A DNA stretch of 64,000 nt from Zooshikella ganghwensis DSM 15267 (GCF_000428585.1 NZ_AUAF01000007.1:30042-94041), one strand, 5' to 3'. Positions 40,680-51,505 are shown, numbered from the stretch's first letter. Notes: a model not told the origin generated them from the sequence alone. Program-made: numbers and translations.

Positions 40680-41180
40680 CTATAAGAAAAGCACCATATG
40701 TTTAGCATCATATGATTTCTGTCCTAGACGGAGTGCATCTCGCTCAAACGCAAATGTTTCAAATCCATATTTTTGATAGAGTTTAATGGCCGATGTGTTT
40801 TCGGAAATAACAACAAGCTGAAGTTGTGATAAGTCATTAAGCTGTTTGGCTTCATCTATTATCCTTTCAAGTAAGCGTTTGCCAATACCATTATTTTGAA
40901 AGGGTTTATTAACATAAAACCCTGAAATCATACCTTTATGAGATCTTTTTAGATAATCTTGTCGGCTAACACCTGCAGTACCTACTAATGTAAGTCCATT
41001 AAACGCACCAATGATAAAAGACTGGTTGCTTGGGGTAATTTTATTGGCAAAATAACCGAGTGGTTGAGAGAGTTCGTTGTCAAAACTTTGCGCAAAGGAT
41101 TCTGGGCATGCCCGCAAGGCAGTGAGTCGAATTTGTTTATACTGCTCTGCATCATTACGATTCAATACCCTAATATCCAT
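40680..41180 (-). CDS. GNAT family N-acetyltransferase
   Basis: This 166-residue single-domain protein has DIRVLNRNDAEQYKQIRLTAL at the start. The acetyl-CoA loop KPFQNNGIGKRLLERIIDEA lies near residues 93-112, and LVVISENTSAIKLYQKYGFE forms the typical C-terminal strand-helix. It is a generic GNAT; the substrate is unknown. It stands alone, convergent with the OMP gene. Confidence 0.9.
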   Translation of the reverse strand: MDIRVLNRNDAEQYKQIRLTALRACPESFAQSFDNELSQPLGYFANKITPSNQSFIIGAFNGLTLVGTAGVSRQDYLKRSHKGMISGFYVNKPFQNNGIGKRLLERIIDEAKQLNDLSQLQLVVISENTSAIKLYQKYGFETFAFERDALRLGQKSYDAKHMVLFL

Positions 41181-41325
41181 ATTGTTTCTCCGTTAAGGGT
41201 TTTGCCCTTCTTTAATTGGTATATCTACATTGCTTTATTTATGGTGCTGGTTTTTAGTTTGCTGAGCAATAGGAAATACACTACATGTTGTATTAGAAAA
41301 GGTTGGTATTTTAGACTAAAGGCTG

Positions 41326-41410
41326 GTGAATTAACACTGAACTGTTTGCCGCAAGGATGCGGCAACCAAGCTTCCAAGGATGGATTTACAGCGTGTTCAG
41401 TGTAATTCAC
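41326..41410. repeat. 85-bp REP-like palindromic element
   Basis: Outer arms 41326-41342 (GTGAATTAACACTGAAC) and 41395-41410 (GTTCAGTGTAATTCAC) are inverted repeats differing by one inserted base. Inside, TTGCCGC and GCGGCAA form a second hairpin (41346-41365), and the segment AAGGATGGATTTACAGCG follows. From memory, similar sequence blocks are scattered through marine gammaproteobacterial genomes, where they create spurious ORFs. A half-length relative of the left arm lies near 47337. Confidence 0.7.
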
Positions 41411-41440
41411 TAGCCTTAGGTGTCGATCGTTTATTTTCCA

Positions 41441-41475
41441 ATATAAAAAAAGCCGAAGTCAAAGACTTCGGCTTT
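41441..41475 (-). terminator. pntB terminator
   Basis: On the minus strand, AAAGCCGAAGTC and GACTTCGGCTTT arms with a TTT loop are followed by TTTTTATATT, 33 bp past the pntB stop. This is a strong intrinsic terminator. Confidence 0.85.
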
Positions 41476-41507
41476 AGTCTAAAAAATATGCGTTTAAACG
41501 TATATTT

Positions 41508-42887
41508 TTACAGGGCTTTCAGAATAGCTTCAACACTTTCTTTGGCATCCCCAAACAGCATACGCGTATTCTGTTTGAAGAACAGCGGGTTTTGAACACC
41601 AGCATAACCGGTAGCCATGGAGCGCTTAAATACGATGACTTGGTGCGCATTCCAAACTTCCAGTACAGGCATACCTGCAATAGGGCTTGCAGGGTCTTCA
41701 GCCGCAGAAGGGTTTACAGTATCGTTTGCGCCAATCACCAAGACTGTATCTGTTTCAGGAAAGTCTTCATTAATTTCATCCATTTCCAAAACAATGTCAT
41801 AAGGCACTTTGGCTTCTGCCAGCAAGACATTCATATGGCCTGGCAAACGACCTGCAACAGGGTGGATACCAAACCGGACGTTAACGCCCTTTTCACGAAG
41901 CTTCTGGGTGATTTCGTATACGGGGTATTGTGCTTGCGCAACAGCCATACCATAGCCAGGAGTGATAATGACAGACTTGGAATCCTTAAGCATTTCTGCC
42001 ACTTCTTCTGCAGATGTGGCTACATACTCGCCCTGCTCTTCACCGTCACCCAATACGGTACCACTTTCAGTACCAAAGCCACCCGCAATTACACTGATAA
42101 AAGAGCGGTTCATCCCTTTACACATAATATAAGACAGGATGGCACCTGAGGAACCGACTAGTGCACCGGTTACAATCAGCAGGTCATTGGCGAGCATAAA
42201 GCCTGCTGCAGCTGCAGCCCATCCTGAATAAGAGTTCAGCATGGATACAACGACAGGCATATCCGCTCCACCAATAGAGGCTACTAAATGCCAGCCAAAA
42301 GCCAAGGCAATAATTGTCATCAGAATCAGTGAGAAGGTAGCGCTATCACTGTTGACGAAGTTGAGCATTAACAGAATGGATACAATAACACCAGCCAGGT
42401 TAAGCTTGTGCTTGTGAGGTAATGACAGCGGACGTCCACTCATAATGCCCCGTAACTTTGCAAATGCTACGATTGAGCCTGTAAACGTCACTGCACCAAT
42501 AAATACCCCAAGGAAAATTTCACTTAAGTGAATGGTTAACATGGCACCTTCCATAGGAGGGTGATCCAAGTAACTGTTGTAACCAACCAATACCGCAGCC
42601 AAGCCAACAAAACTATGTAGCATGGCTACCAGCTCAGGCATTTCAGTCATTTGCACCTTTTTGGCCAGATGCAAACCAATGGCAGCACCAATCACCATTG
42701 TCACGATAATGGTGCCCATGCCTGACACTTCAGGGTTGCCAATGGTAGCCAGTAAGGCAATGGCCATACCGACCATACCATAGATATTCCCCTGCTTAGC
42801 TGTTTCCTGCTTACTCAGGCCCGCTAAGCTGAAGATAAATAAAACGGCAGCAACAATATATGCTGCACTGATAAAACCTTGTGACAT
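41508..42887 (-). CDS. pntB: NAD(P) transhydrogenase subunit beta
   Basis: PntB carries the NADP(H)-binding domain III and part of the proton channel. The 459-residue protein has about eight transmembrane helices up to residue 260. A soluble domain follows with [20 protein letters not shown] near residues 309-328, [22 protein letters not shown] and [12 protein letters not shown]. It lies 11 bp behind pntA. The enzyme couples the proton motive force to NADPH formation, supporting the reductive demands of the pathways in this window. Confidence 0.96.
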   Translation of the reverse strand: MSQGFISAAYIVAAVLFIFSLAGLSKQETAKQGNIYGMVGMAIALLATIGNPEVSGMGTIIVTMVIGAAIGLHLAKKVQMTEMPELVAMLHSFVGLAAVLVGYNSYLDHPPMEGAMLTIHLSEIFLGVFIGAVTFTGSIVAFAKLRGIMSGRPLSLPHKHKLNLAGVIVSILLMLNFVNSDSATFSLILMTIIALAFGWHLVASIGGADMPVVVSMLNSYSGWAAAAAGFMLANDLLIVTGALVGSSGAILSYIMCKGMNRSFISVIAGGFGTESGTVLGDGEEQGEYVATSAEEVAEMLKDSKSVIITPGYGMAVAQAQYPVYEITQKLREKGVNVRFGIHPVAGRLPGHMNVLLAEAKVPYDIVLEMDEINEDFPETDTVLVIGANDTVNPSAAEDPASPIAGMPVLEVWNAHQVIVFKRSMATGYAGVQNPLFFKQNTRMLFGDAKESVEAILKAL

Positions 42888-42898
42888 TATTGGGCCCC

Positions 42899-44440
42899 TT
42901 ACTTACGAAACATTTTAAGCATGCGCTGTGTGACAAAAAATCCACCGAATATATTAATGGTGGCTATGAGAACAGCAATGGCCGAGAAAAACCAAACCAG
43001 TCCGTTATCACTGGAGACTTGAAGTAAAGCCCCAACAATGATGATGCCACTAATGGCGTTGGTGACGCTCATAAGGGGAGTGTGTAATGCATGGGTAACA
43101 TTCCAAATCACGTGATAGCCAACAATACAGGCCAGCACAAACACGGTGAAGTGGGATAAGAAGGCAGCAGGTGCTGCACTGGCAATCCAGCCAAATACTA
43201 ATGCTCCAACAGCCAGCGCAATATGCTTACGTTTGGATGATTTTGGTTCTGGTGCTTTTTCAACAGGGGCAACGGCTTCTTGCGCTTTAGGTTGCGGTTG
43301 GGCACTGACTTTAACTGGTGGTGGTGGCCAAGAGATATTACCTTCTTTAACCACCGTGACAGAACGAATCACCTGGTCATCAAAGTTTATGGAAATATTG
43401 CCATCTTGATGTGGACACAGCAGTTTAGTCAGATTCACCAGGTTGGTACTGTACAGCTGTGAAGATTGATTAGGTAAACGGCCTGGCAGGTCGGTATAAC
43501 CTATAATACGTACATCATTATCCGTAGTGACCAGTTGATCTGCCTGGGTTAACTCACAGTTCCCACCTGTTGCAGCCGCTAAGTCAACCACCACACTGCC
43601 TGGCTTCATGAGCTTAACCATGTCCGCAGTAATAAGCTTAGGTGCTGGTTTACCAGGAATGAGTGCGGTAGTGATGATAATATCGACTTCTGCTGCCTGT
43701 TGGCTGAAAAGCTCCATTTCTGCCTTAATAAAGGCTTCACTCATTTCTTTGGCGTAACCATCTGTTGAAGAACCGTCTTCTTCAACATGCAGTTCAAGGA
43801 ACTCGCCACCCATACTTTCAACTTGCTCTTTTACTTCAGGGCGAGTATCAAATGCGCGGACAATCGCTCCTAGACTGCTTGCGGTACCAACAGCAGCCAA
43901 CCCCGCAACACCCGCACCAATCACCAGTACTTTAGCTGCGGGTACTTTGCCTGCTGCAGTAATTTGTCCGGTAAAAAAGCGACCAAACTGGTGAGAAGCT
44001 TCGACAACGGCACGATAGCCCGCAATATTAGCCATTGAACTAAGGGCATCGAGGGCTTGCGCTCTGGAAATCCGAGGCACAGCATCCATCGCTAATACAT
44101 TAATGCCTTTTGCCGCTAATTTTTCCAATAATGACTCATTTTGTGCAGGCCAGATAAAACTGACCAAGGTTTGTCCCGGTTTTAGATAACTGATTTCATC
44201 TTCGGGAGTTTCTTGTGGTGCATTAACTTTGAAAATAATTTCCGCTTGCCAGGCTTCTTTCTGACTGACAATACTGGCGCCTGCCTCTTCGTAAGCACTG
44301 TCTGTAAAGCTGGCTAATTTTCCTGCGCCTTCAGCCACACAGACTGTAAAGCCAAGTTTAATTAGCTGCTGAACGGTTTTGGGGGTAGCAGCTACCCGAG
44401 TTTCGTTGGCAAATATTTCTTTGGGAATTCCGATAAGCAT
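42899..44440 (-). CDS. pntA: NAD(P) transhydrogenase subunit alpha
   Basis: This 513-residue subunit is of the fused E. coli type: NAD(H)-binding domain I (about 1-380, with [22 protein letters not shown] near residues 168-189 and [20 protein letters not shown]). A linker rich in Pro, Ala and Glu follows (about 378-405), and then four C-terminal membrane helices. In many bacteria this is split into PntAA and PntAB; here it is one chain. It starts the pntAB operon, ahead of a 790-bp upstream spacer. Confidence 0.96.
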   Translation of the reverse strand: MLIGIPKEIFANETRVAATPKTVQQLIKLGFTVCVAEGAGKLASFTDSAYEEAGASIVSQKEAWQAEIIFKVNAPQETPEDEISYLKPGQTLVSFIWPAQNESLLEKLAAKGINVLAMDAVPRISRAQALDALSSMANIAGYRAVVEASHQFGRFFTGQITAAGKVPAAKVLVIGAGVAGLAAVGTASSLGAIVRAFDTRPEVKEQVESMGGEFLELHVEEDGSSTDGYAKEMSEAFIKAEMELFSQQAAEVDIIITTALIPGKPAPKLITADMVKLMKPGSVVVDLAAATGGNCELTQADQLVTTDNDVRIIGYTDLPGRLPNQSSQLYSTNLVNLTKLLCPHQDGNISINFDDQVIRSVTVVKEGNISWPPPPVKVSAQPQPKAQEAVAPVEKAPEPKSSKRKHIALAVGALVFGWIASAAPAAFLSHFTVFVLACIVGYHVIWNVTHALHTPLMSVTNAISGIIIVGALLQVSSDNGLVWFFSAIAVLIATINIFGGFFVTQRMLKMFRK

Positions 44441-45229
44441 GGTCTATTCAATTATCTCATTAACCGGTTAATTTACCTCTGTACGCCAACGCATTGCGAT
44501 AGCGACACGCATTAGGTCAAAAAATCAACCACTATCAACGGCTGATGTGACTGTCGTTTGATACGTACGGCATGTTAGCCTATGGCATTATTTGTCTTAG
44601 ATATATTCATACACTGCTTATTGTACCCGTCTCGTTTTATGATATTGCTCAGTATTATAAATCCTGAGAAATGCGCTCTGCCCTTTTAAGACATTACTAT
44701 TTGACGACACAGATTGTCAGTTTACAGCGTGGTAGACTTGAATAGTAAAATAACGGCTCATGTCGTTAGTATGACAATGATGCCAAAAAACCAAATTTAA
44801 GACTATTATAAACTGCCCGTTGGTTACACCTATTTACAAATTTAGCTGCCATGTCGGTGATATACCGTCTTAACAGAGCAGACTAGCCCCGCTAAAAACC
44901 TTCATGTTGGGTATAGTGTGTCAAATTACGCTGTTGTAACACAGTGTTTATGCTGACTCCTATTGATATAGCATGAATTACCCAGCAGATCTTGATGTAA
45001 GTCATTATTGATAACAATTAAAGACGGCTAGTGCAATATCTACTAAATAGTGTTGAATGATTTTGGTCATGGTTCTTGTAAGTCAGGTAATGCACGTTCG
45101 ATGACCAAAGCGGCCTGATTTTCCTGGTAATTTCTTACATTGTTTATCTGTACTTAAGCCTGTTCTGTTATTCCTGAAACATCGCATACTAATTAGCTGA
45201 ATAAGGAAGATTCTTCAGGATAAGAATTA
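44441..45229. other. Large gap between pntA and the TRAP protein gene
   Basis: A 789-bp divergent intergenic region without a supported gene. It should contain the pntAB promoter on the left and that of the 45230 gene on the right. A partial TATACCC-type repeat lies at 44861-44915; nothing else was recognised. Confidence 0.4.
44861..44915. repeat. Partial TATACCC palindromic element
   Basis: The right arm (44891-44915, GCTAAAAACC...TTGGGTATA) matches the right arm of the element at 54344-54469. The left end shows only TATACC at 44861, so the copy is degenerate. Confidence 0.45.
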
Positions 45230-46258
45230 ATGATGCAATTAATCAAAAGACATATGCCTCGTAAGGGGTATTTCGCTAAATCCCTACTTTTAAGTGTGGT
45301 TTGTAGTTTACTGCTCAGTGTGACGGTGCCAAGCTGGGCTAAATCATGGCAATTAGTATCTGTTTACTTGGGTGATGCTCGTCATCACAACTTGCTCACT
45401 GAATTTGTTCATGGCATGGAGTCGCTGCCAAGCACCCGGATCAAGGTAGATCTTTTTGATAAATGCAGTTTGATTCCAGATAAAAATATATTAACCAGCG
45501 TTACAAAAAATGATATCCAACTGGCTGAAATATTAATGGCGGAGCTGGAGCATGAAGATCCGCTGTTTGGCTTGGACAATATTCCTTTTTTAGCAACTGA
45601 TTTATCAGAAGCACAACAGCTATGGGAAATTTCCAGAGAGCAAGTAGAGCAACGGCTTGCTAACTTAGGCCTTCACCTGTTATTAGTCGCGCCCTGGCCA
45701 CCGCAGGGTATTTTTACCGTTCAACCTATAGCCTCGCTAGTTGATCTACGAGGGGGAAAGCTGAGGACTTATTCGACCGAAACGGCTCTACTCGCTCGTT
45801 ATCTTGGGGCTGAGTCTGTTCATGTGCCGCACGAACATCTACGTGAGTCCTGGTTAACAGGACAGTTGGATGCCATGATTACATCGCCAGTGACGGCTGT
45901 GACCCAGCAAGCCTGGGAGTATATAAAATATTATTATGATATTCAGGCGTGGGTGCCGAAAAATATGCTCGTGATTAATCAAGCATCATGGCAGAGTTTG
46001 AGTGACCAGGAGCGAAAAACTTTAACCAAGCTGGCTAAGCGACTGGAAGTACGCGCCTGGCAAAGTATGCAACTACATATTCAGCAAGCAATAGTTGCTA
46101 TGCAAAAAAATGGCATTCAAGTGGTATCGCCAAATCCAAAGTTGGTTGCTCAATTAAGACATATAGGTCATTTAATGACAGCACGCTGGGCAAGGAATGC
46201 TGGACAGGTGGGGCGTGAAATACTGGGTACCTATCGAAAATACCATAAGCACGAGTAA
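45230..46258 (+). CDS. DctP-type TRAP transporter solute-binding protein, orphan
   Basis: The 342-residue precursor has a signal peptide (about 18-37, LLLSVVCSLLLSVTVPSWA). A DctP-family fold follows: LLTEFVHGMESLPSTRIKVD, GLDNIPFLATDLSEAQQLW, DLRGGKLRTYSTETALLARYLGAESVHVP with the conserved carboxylate-binding Arg region, and VPKNMLVINQASWQSLSDQERKTL. No dctQ or dctM membrane subunit is adjacent, so it is a stand-alone binding protein. The ligand is unknown. TRAP proteins normally bind C4-dicarboxylates or related acids. Confidence 0.85.
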   Translation: MMQLIKRHMPRKGYFAKSLLLSVVCSLLLSVTVPSWAKSWQLVSVYLGDARHHNLLTEFVHGMESLPSTRIKVDLFDKCSLIPDKNILTSVTKNDIQLAEILMAELEHEDPLFGLDNIPFLATDLSEAQQLWEISREQVEQRLANLGLHLLLVAPWPPQGIFTVQPIASLVDLRGGKLRTYSTETALLARYLGAESVHVPHEHLRESWLTGQLDAMITSPVTAVTQQAWEYIKYYYDIQAWVPKNMLVINQASWQSLSDQERKTLTKLAKRLEVRAWQSMQLHIQQAIVAMQKNGIQVVSPNPKLVAQLRHIGHLMTARWARNAGQVGREILGTYRKYHKHE

Positions 46259-46308
46259 TGATTCGGTGGGTTAAGAATCATTTGGTGGTTTAAGCAACCA
46301 TATCAGGG

Positions 46309-47307
46309 TTAGGCAGAGTTGGTGGTGCTTGGAAAATCGATCAGAACCTTTTTGCTACCTCGTTGCAGGGCGTGTTGGAATGCGCGCTGAAATTGCTGGA
46401 AGGGGTAACGTGCTTCGATGAGCAGCTCAGTATCCAGACTATGTTGTTCCAGAAATGCAAGGGCAGCACTCATTTGTCCACAGCGAGAGCCAATCAGTTT
46501 AATTTCATTAACAACAAGTTGAGCTAGGTTTACTTCCGTTAACTGGTTACTGGTCGTTTTTAGAACAATGGTGCCGCGAGGCGCAACGACAGCCAGGGCC
46601 ATATCCAGCCCATTTGGACGGCCTGTGGCTTCAATGACAACAGAAAAATATTGTTGATATTGCTGGAGTAGCTGGTTGGTGTTTTTAAATTCCAGCAGTT
46701 CTGTTTTTATCCCATGATGTGCTGCAATAGCCAGTTTATTGGAGTGTTTGCCAATTAGCACCAGATTTGGAAACTGCTCTTTTAGGGCCAAGCTAATGAG
46801 TAAACCAAGTTTACCATCGCCCATAACAGCAATAGGGTTATTCTCGGATATCTGTAACTGGGACTTGATAGCCAAAGCCGCAGCCAGTGGCTCTGTGAAC
46901 ACTGCAACATGATCTGGAATATGGTCTGGTACACCGTAAAGGTTGCTTAGTGGCACAGTAAATAGTTCGGCAAAAACACCGTCCTTGTGTTTAATACCGA
47001 GTACTTGGCGATGGTGGCAGTGATGAGGATCATTTTGCTGGCAACTGGGACAGTCACCACAGCCAATATTGATATCCACCACGACACGTTTACCTACCCA
47101 ATCTGATTTGGCTGGGCAAGCCACAACTTCAGCTACACACTCATGTCCAGGAATACCTTGAAAGTGGTAGTACCCGTTAAAAAGCTCGATGTCAGTTTGA
47201 CAAATACCTGCTACAAGGGGGCGTAATAAGGCTTCATTTGGTGATGGTTCTGGGTCAGGGGGAGAAACCAGCATAATTTGTTGATCATTAAATAAGACCG
47301 CCTTCAT
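46309..47307 (-). CDS. Zinc-type alcohol dehydrogenase (MDR) family oxidoreductase
   Basis: This 332-residue medium-chain dehydrogenase has a GroES-like N-terminal half with GHECVAEVV (catalytic-zinc His/Glu near residues 52-60). The structural-zinc cysteines are in CGDCPSCQQNDPHHC. A Rossmann half carries AVMGDGKLGLLISLAL near residue 158. It resembles threonine-dehydrogenase and sorbitol-dehydrogenase-type MDR enzymes; the substrate is unknown. It is a single-gene unit, convergent with the TRAP gene. Confidence 0.85.
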   Translation of the reverse strand: MKAVLFNDQQIMLVSPPDPEPSPNEALLRPLVAGICQTDIELFNGYYHFQGIPGHECVAEVVACPAKSDWVGKRVVVDINIGCGDCPSCQQNDPHHCHHRQVLGIKHKDGVFAELFTVPLSNLYGVPDHIPDHVAVFTEPLAAALAIKSQLQISENNPIAVMGDGKLGLLISLALKEQFPNLVLIGKHSNKLAIAAHHGIKTELLEFKNTNQLLQQYQQYFSVVIEATGRPNGLDMALAVVAPRGTIVLKTTSNQLTEVNLAQLVVNEIKLIGSRCGQMSAALAFLEQHSLDTELLIEARYPFQQFQRAFQHALQRGSKKVLIDFPSTTNSA

Positions 47308-47646
47308 TCACGACACCCTCATGGTTGGCTACAGTAACTTACACTGAGCTGTTTGCCTCATAGCTTATCGATTATAGATGAAATTTTAGAAAGTAAATGG
47401 TTCCAAAAAATTGAAAAATGCAAGTTGGTCTGATGAATAACACCATCCGGGAAGGACTTATGAGTTTTTTAGTGTTAAGACTACTTAATACCATTTTATT
47501 AAACATCCGTGTTTGACTAGCAGACTGATGTTACAATAACTGTCATAAAATTGTCAGTTAATTATGCGGCAAGTTGAGTATATTTTGCTACCCGTTTATT
47601 TTCTATAAAATAATTAGTACACGCTAAGTGCTAAAGGAGAATAACA
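47308..47646. other. Control region upstream of the macrodomain gene
   Basis: This 339-bp divergent spacer has no gene. It contains a TAACTG/CAGTTA inverted pair near 47537-47560. Near 47337-47358 is a stretch similar to the left half of the REP-like element at 41326. A clear AAGGAG precedes the TTG start at 47647. Confidence 0.4.
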
Positions 47647-48156
47647 TTGACTGTACAGCTTAGTGCATTACAAGGTGATATTACCCAGCTTTCGGTTGAT
47701 GCAATTGTTAATGCGGCCAACAGCAGTTTATTAGGCGGAGGTGGAGTTGATGGCGCAATTCATCGCTCAGCAGGGCCAGAGCTGGTAGCCGCGTGCCGGT
47801 TGCTCAATGGATGTAAAACTGGACAGGCAAAAATTACCCCTGGCTTTCACCTACCTGCTCACTATGTTATTCATACCGTTGGTCCAGTATGGAATGGTGG
47901 GCAAGCAAATGAAGATGTATTACTTGCAAGTTGTTACCGAGAAAGTTTACAGCGAGCTTGTGAAAATAAACTTAAATCAGTTGCTTTTCCCGCAATAAGT
48001 ACAGGGATTTATGGGTTCCCCAAACAGCCTGCGGCAACAATTGCTGTGCAAACAGTGCAGCAGCATTGTGCAGAAAAGCCTGGTTCATTAGAAAAAATAA
48101 TATTTTGTTGCTTTAGTAAAGAGGATTTAGCAATCTACCAGGCGTTATTAATGTAG
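47647..48156 (+). CDS. Macrodomain protein (O-acetyl-ADP-ribose deacetylase-like)
   Basis: This 169-residue single macrodomain of the MacroD/YmdB type hydrolyses O-acetyl-ADP-ribose or ADP-ribosyl-acidic residues. It shows [35 protein letters not shown] near residues 10-44, with the Asn and the Gly-rich loop of the active site. [11 protein letters not shown] and [12 protein letters not shown] follow. The start is TTG, chosen because AAGGAG precedes it at ideal spacing and the conserved sequence begins right there. It stands alone between the MDR gene and rraA. Confidence 0.92.
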   Translation: MTVQLSALQGDITQLSVDAIVNAANSSLLGGGGVDGAIHRSAGPELVAACRLLNGCKTGQAKITPGFHLPAHYVIHTVGPVWNGGQANEDVLLASCYRESLQRACENKLKSVAFPAISTGIYGFPKQPAATIAVQTVQQHCAEKPGSLEKIIFCCFSKEDLAIYQALLM

Positions 48157-48250
48157 AATTTATTGTGGATAACAGGCGTCTTGCACTCAGTGAGTGTTGT
48201 CACCCACTGATTTTAAACGACGCTGGTTGTGTTTTTGGCTTATCAGCTAT

Positions 48251-48766
48251 TTAAAGGTGCTTTTCAGCCAAAGATGTTTTTTCAGTCAAAGGTAATTTTT
48301 CAGCAGAAACAACGGCGCCATTTTCGTCAGCATACACATAATTACCTGGTTGAATACTGGCTCCGGCGAAGTTTATGTTCAGTTGTTTTTGCCCTTCCCC
48401 ACGTCGAATAGATTTTCGAGGATGTGCTGCTAATGCCATAATTCCGATAGGTAATGTTGATAAGATCGTAACATCCCGAACGCAGCCATAAATAATGATT
48501 CCAGCCCAGCGATTTTCTACAGCACATGTTGCAATTTGATCACCTAGCAAAGCACAGCGCATTGAACCACCACCATCAACCACTAACACTTTGCCTGTAC
48601 CTGGTTCTGCCAAGGTTGATTTGACAGTGCTATTGTCTTCGAAGCATTTTGCAGTAACAATTTCCCCGAAAAAAGCAGTTTGTCCACCAAAATGCTTTAA
48701 AGCTGGAGATATCACTTGAAGTAATGTGTCGTATTGATCACATAGATCAGGTGTTGAAAAAAGCAC
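48251..48766 (-). CDS. rraA: RraA family protein (regulator of RNase E activity / HMG aldolase family)
   Basis: This 171-residue RraA-like protein starts FSTPDLCDQYDTLLQVISPAL. It has GKVLVVDGGGSMRCALLGDQIA (Gly-rich loop) and IIIYGCVRDVTILSTLPIGIMAL, the segment containing the divalent-metal Arg/Asp pair (RD) of the aldolase family. In E. coli, RraA binds and inhibits RNase E; some homologues are 4-hydroxy-4-methyl-2-oxoglutarate aldolases, and this sequence alone cannot decide. Position next to ppsA is common in Pseudomonas. Confidence 0.85.
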   Translation of the reverse strand: MLFSTPDLCDQYDTLLQVISPALKHFGGQTAFFGEIVTAKCFEDNSTVKSTLAEPGTGKVLVVDGGGSMRCALLGDQIATCAVENRWAGIIIYGCVRDVTILSTLPIGIMALAAHPRKSIRRGEGQKQLNINFAGASIQPGNYVYADENGAVVSAEKLPLTEKTSLAEKHL

Positions 48767-48860
48767 GACTTTATCCTTTTATGGCACAAACTTTATTATT
48801 TTATAGTGCTCATTTCCTCTGCTTAAGCGTAAACAGAGGAAATGATATGAGCAAATTAAT

Positions 48861-49129
48861 TAGGGCCTGTTAACACTATTTGAATCACCACTGCCGTAGA
48901 CTATTTTTTCGCCTAGCAAGGCACAAGGAATGCCGTGTAGTCATTCTACATAAGTGACTTGTAACACCGCTAGGTGGAAAAATAATCACGGCCCGAAGGG
49001 TTATGACGGTAAAAGCACTACTCGTTGTTGCTCATTGTTTATTTAGAACCACTAAACTTCACGCTTCGCGCCTAGATTAGCGCTTTTACCGCCATAACAG
49101 TGATATTCAAATTGTGTTAACAGGCCCTA
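48861..49129. mobile_element. 269-bp MITE-like element with TA flanks, abutting ppsA
   Basis: The 32-bp ends (48861-48892 and 49098-49129) are imperfect inverted repeats beginning TAGGGCCTGTTAACAC. The element contains two further inverted-repeat hairpins. The first pairs 48893-48915 (CCGTAGACTATTTTTT...) with 48969-48992. The second pairs GACGGTAAAAGC near 49005 with GCGCTTTTACCGCC near 49080. No coding frame is present, so it would need a transposase in trans. TA at both borders fits a TA target duplication as used by IS630/Tc1-like transposases. The right tip supplies the TAG stop of ppsA. Confidence 0.75.
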
Positions 49130-51505
49130 GGCGGGGGTGGCTACTTTTTCTGCCAAATAAAACCAGGTGTTTAACACTGAATCAGGGTTGAGTGAAATGG
49201 TTTCAATCTGTTGATCCATCAGCCACTTGGCTAAATCGGGATGATCTGAAGGGCCTTGCCCACAGATACCAATATATTTATTTTGCCGGCGACATGCCTC
49301 AATAGCCAATTGCAGTAAATGCTTAACGGCAGGATTGCGTTCATCAAACAAATGAGCGATCAGGCCGGAGTCACGATCCAGTCCTAAGGTCAACTGGGTC
49401 ATATCATTAGAGCCAATGGAAAAGCCATCAAAGTACTGTAAGAAGTCATCCGCTTGCAGTGCATTACTTGGTAATTCACACATCATAATGACTTTTAGTT
49501 GATGTTCTCCCCTGCGTAGTCCATTTGCCGCCAGTAGTTCTGTTACGCGGCGGGCTTCACCTACTGTTCTTACAAAGGGCACCATGACCGCCACATTGGT
49601 TAAACCTCGTTGCTCCCTTACCCGTTTTAAGGCAGCACACTCCATTTCAAAACAATCACGGAAACTGTCGGCAATGTAACGAGAAGCACCGCGAAAACCT
49701 AGCATGGGGTTTTCTTCTTTAGGCTCAAATAACTCACCGCCAATCAGATTTGCATACTCGTTGGATTTAAAATCAGATAAACGCACAATGACAGGCTTTG
49801 GATAAAAAGCAGCTGCGATGGTGGCAATACCTTCTGTAAGTTTCTCAATATAAAAGCTCACAGGACTATCGTAGCCGGCAATACGCTCGTGAATCGCCTG
49901 GCGAATATCACCAGGTAAGTCTGGCATATTGAGCAGTGCTTTAGGATGAATACCAATCATACGGTTAATAATAAATTCTAGGCGCGCAAGCCCAACTCCA
50001 GCATTGGGTATGGCCTGAAAATCAAACGCACGATCTGGATTACCGACGTTCATCATTAACTTAAATGGCAGTGGTGGCATGGCATCAACAGTACTTTGTT
50101 GTACTTCATAAGCCAGCTCGCCCTGATAAACAAAACCTGTATCCCCTTCTGCGCAAGAAACAGTCACAGCTTGTCCTGTCTTGAGTAACTCGGTGGCATT
50201 TCCACAGCCAACTACTGCTGGAATACCCAGCTCTCGCGCAATAATCGCTGCGTGACACGTACGGCCACCCCGATCTGTGATAATTGCTGAAGCCCGTTTC
50301 ATGATCGGCTCCCAATCGGGGTCTGTCATGTCTGCAACCAGTACATCACCAGGCTTAACTTCATGCATTTGGTCGAGACTTTTGATAACGCTGACAGGAC
50401 CTGCACCAATACGCTGACCAATACTACGCCCTTCCATTAACACATGGCCTTGTTCTTTTAAAAGGTAGCGCTCAATAATGGCGGTTTCAGACTGACTTTG
50501 AACGGTTTCAGGGCGGGCTTGGACAATAAAAAGCTCACCTGTTATGCCATCTTTTGCCCACTCAATATCCATAGGACAACCATAATGATTCTCAATAATG
50601 AGGGCTTGCTGGGCGAGTTCCAGAACATCTTCATCGGTTATGCAAAACTGTTGACGGCGCTGCTCATCAACGGGCTGAGTGCTAAGAGAATCATGAACAG
50701 TACCATTGTGGTTGTACACCATTTCAATCGCTTTTTGACCTAGGTTGCGACGTAATATTGCATGATGTCCAGTGCGCAGGGTGGGCTTGTGAATATAAAA
50801 TTCATCAGGGTTAACAGCTCCCTGAACAACCGTTTCACCTAGCCCATAGCTGGCTGTCAGGAAAATTACGTCACGAAAGCCTGACTCCGTATCAAGGGTA
50901 AACATAACCCCTGAAGCACCTGTTTCACTGTGCACCATTTGTTGTATACCAACAGATAGCGCAACGTGGCGGTGGTCAAATCCTTTGTGCACGCGATATG
51001 CAATAGCGCGATCGTTGTACAACGAGGCAAATACCTCTTTTACCGCATGTAAAATATTGCTGGTGCCGCGAATATTAAGAAATGTCTCTTGTTGGCCAGC
51101 AAACGAGGCATCGGGCAAATCTTCTGCTGTTGCTGAAGAGCGCACGGCAACAGAGAGGTCGGTATGATGTTGTTGAAGTATGGCAATGGCTTCTTCTAAG
51201 GTCGCCTGAAACTCTGCAGGAAACGGTGTCTCTGTAATCCACTGTCTTATAGTTTGCCCTGCTTTGGCTAGTGCTTGAACATCATCAACATCAAGTTGAT
51301 CAAGTAAAGCATTGATGCGCTGGTCAAGTCCTTGTTGGCTTAGAAAGTCACGATAAGCCTCAGCTGTCGTTGCAAATCCATCTGGAACTTTTACCCCAGC
51401 ACTGCTTAAAGCGGAGATCATCTCACCAAGAGAGGCATTTTTGCCTCCCACCAGTGGTATATCATTGACACCCAGTTGGGTAAAGGGAATAACGTATTTA
51501 TTCAC
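49127..51505 (-). CDS. ppsA: Phosphoenolpyruvate synthase
   Basis: PpsA converts pyruvate + ATP to PEP + AMP + phosphate, the entry step of gluconeogenesis from three-carbon compounds. The 792-residue protein has the N-terminal ATP-grasp domain ([13 protein letters not shown] at residue 19; [27 protein letters not shown]). The swivelling His domain has [23 protein letters not shown], with the phosphorylated His near residue 416. A TIM-barrel follows with [13 protein letters not shown] and [12 protein letters not shown]. Divergent ppsR encodes its regulatory kinase. The stop codon TAG is the tip of an inserted element. Confidence 0.96.
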   Translation of the reverse strand: MNKYVIPFTQLGVNDIPLVGGKNASLGEMISALSSAGVKVPDGFATTAEAYRDFLSQQGLDQRINALLDQLDVDDVQALAKAGQTIRQWITETPFPAEFQATLEEAIAILQQHHTDLSVAVRSSATAEDLPDASFAGQQETFLNIRGTSNILHAVKEVFASLYNDRAIAYRVHKGFDHRHVALSVGIQQMVHSETGASGVMFTLDTESGFRDVIFLTASYGLGETVVQGAVNPDEFYIHKPTLRTGHHAILRRNLGQKAIEMVYNHNGTVHDSLSTQPVDEQRRQQFCITDEDVLELAQQALIIENHYGCPMDIEWAKDGITGELFIVQARPETVQSQSETAIIERYLLKEQGHVLMEGRSIGQRIGAGPVSVIKSLDQMHEVKPGDVLVADMTDPDWEPIMKRASAIITDRGGRTCHAAIIARELGIPAVVGCGNATELLKTGQAVTVSCAEGDTGFVYQGELAYEVQQSTVDAMPPLPFKLMMNVGNPDRAFDFQAIPNAGVGLARLEFIINRMIGIHPKALLNMPDLPGDIRQAIHERIAGYDSPVSFYIEKLTEGIATIAAAFYPKPVIVRLSDFKSNEYANLIGGELFEPKEENPMLGFRGASRYIADSFRDCFEMECAALKRVREQRGLTNVAVMVPFVRTVGEARRVTELLAANGLRRGEHQLKVIMMCELPSNALQADDFLQYFDGFSIGSNDMTQLTLGLDRDSGLIAHLFDERNPAVKHLLQLAIEACRRQNKYIGICGQGPSDHPDLAKWLMDQQIETISLNPDSVLNTWFYLAEKVATPA

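Noticed and set aside
41064..41405. 113-codon frame across the GNAT-pntB gap
   Set aside because: It overlaps the GNAT gene antisense and runs through the palindromic element, which is known to create spurious frames.
41592..42149. 185-codon frame antisense to pntB
   Set aside because: Lies wholly within the clearly coding pntB on the other strand and lacks any start signal.
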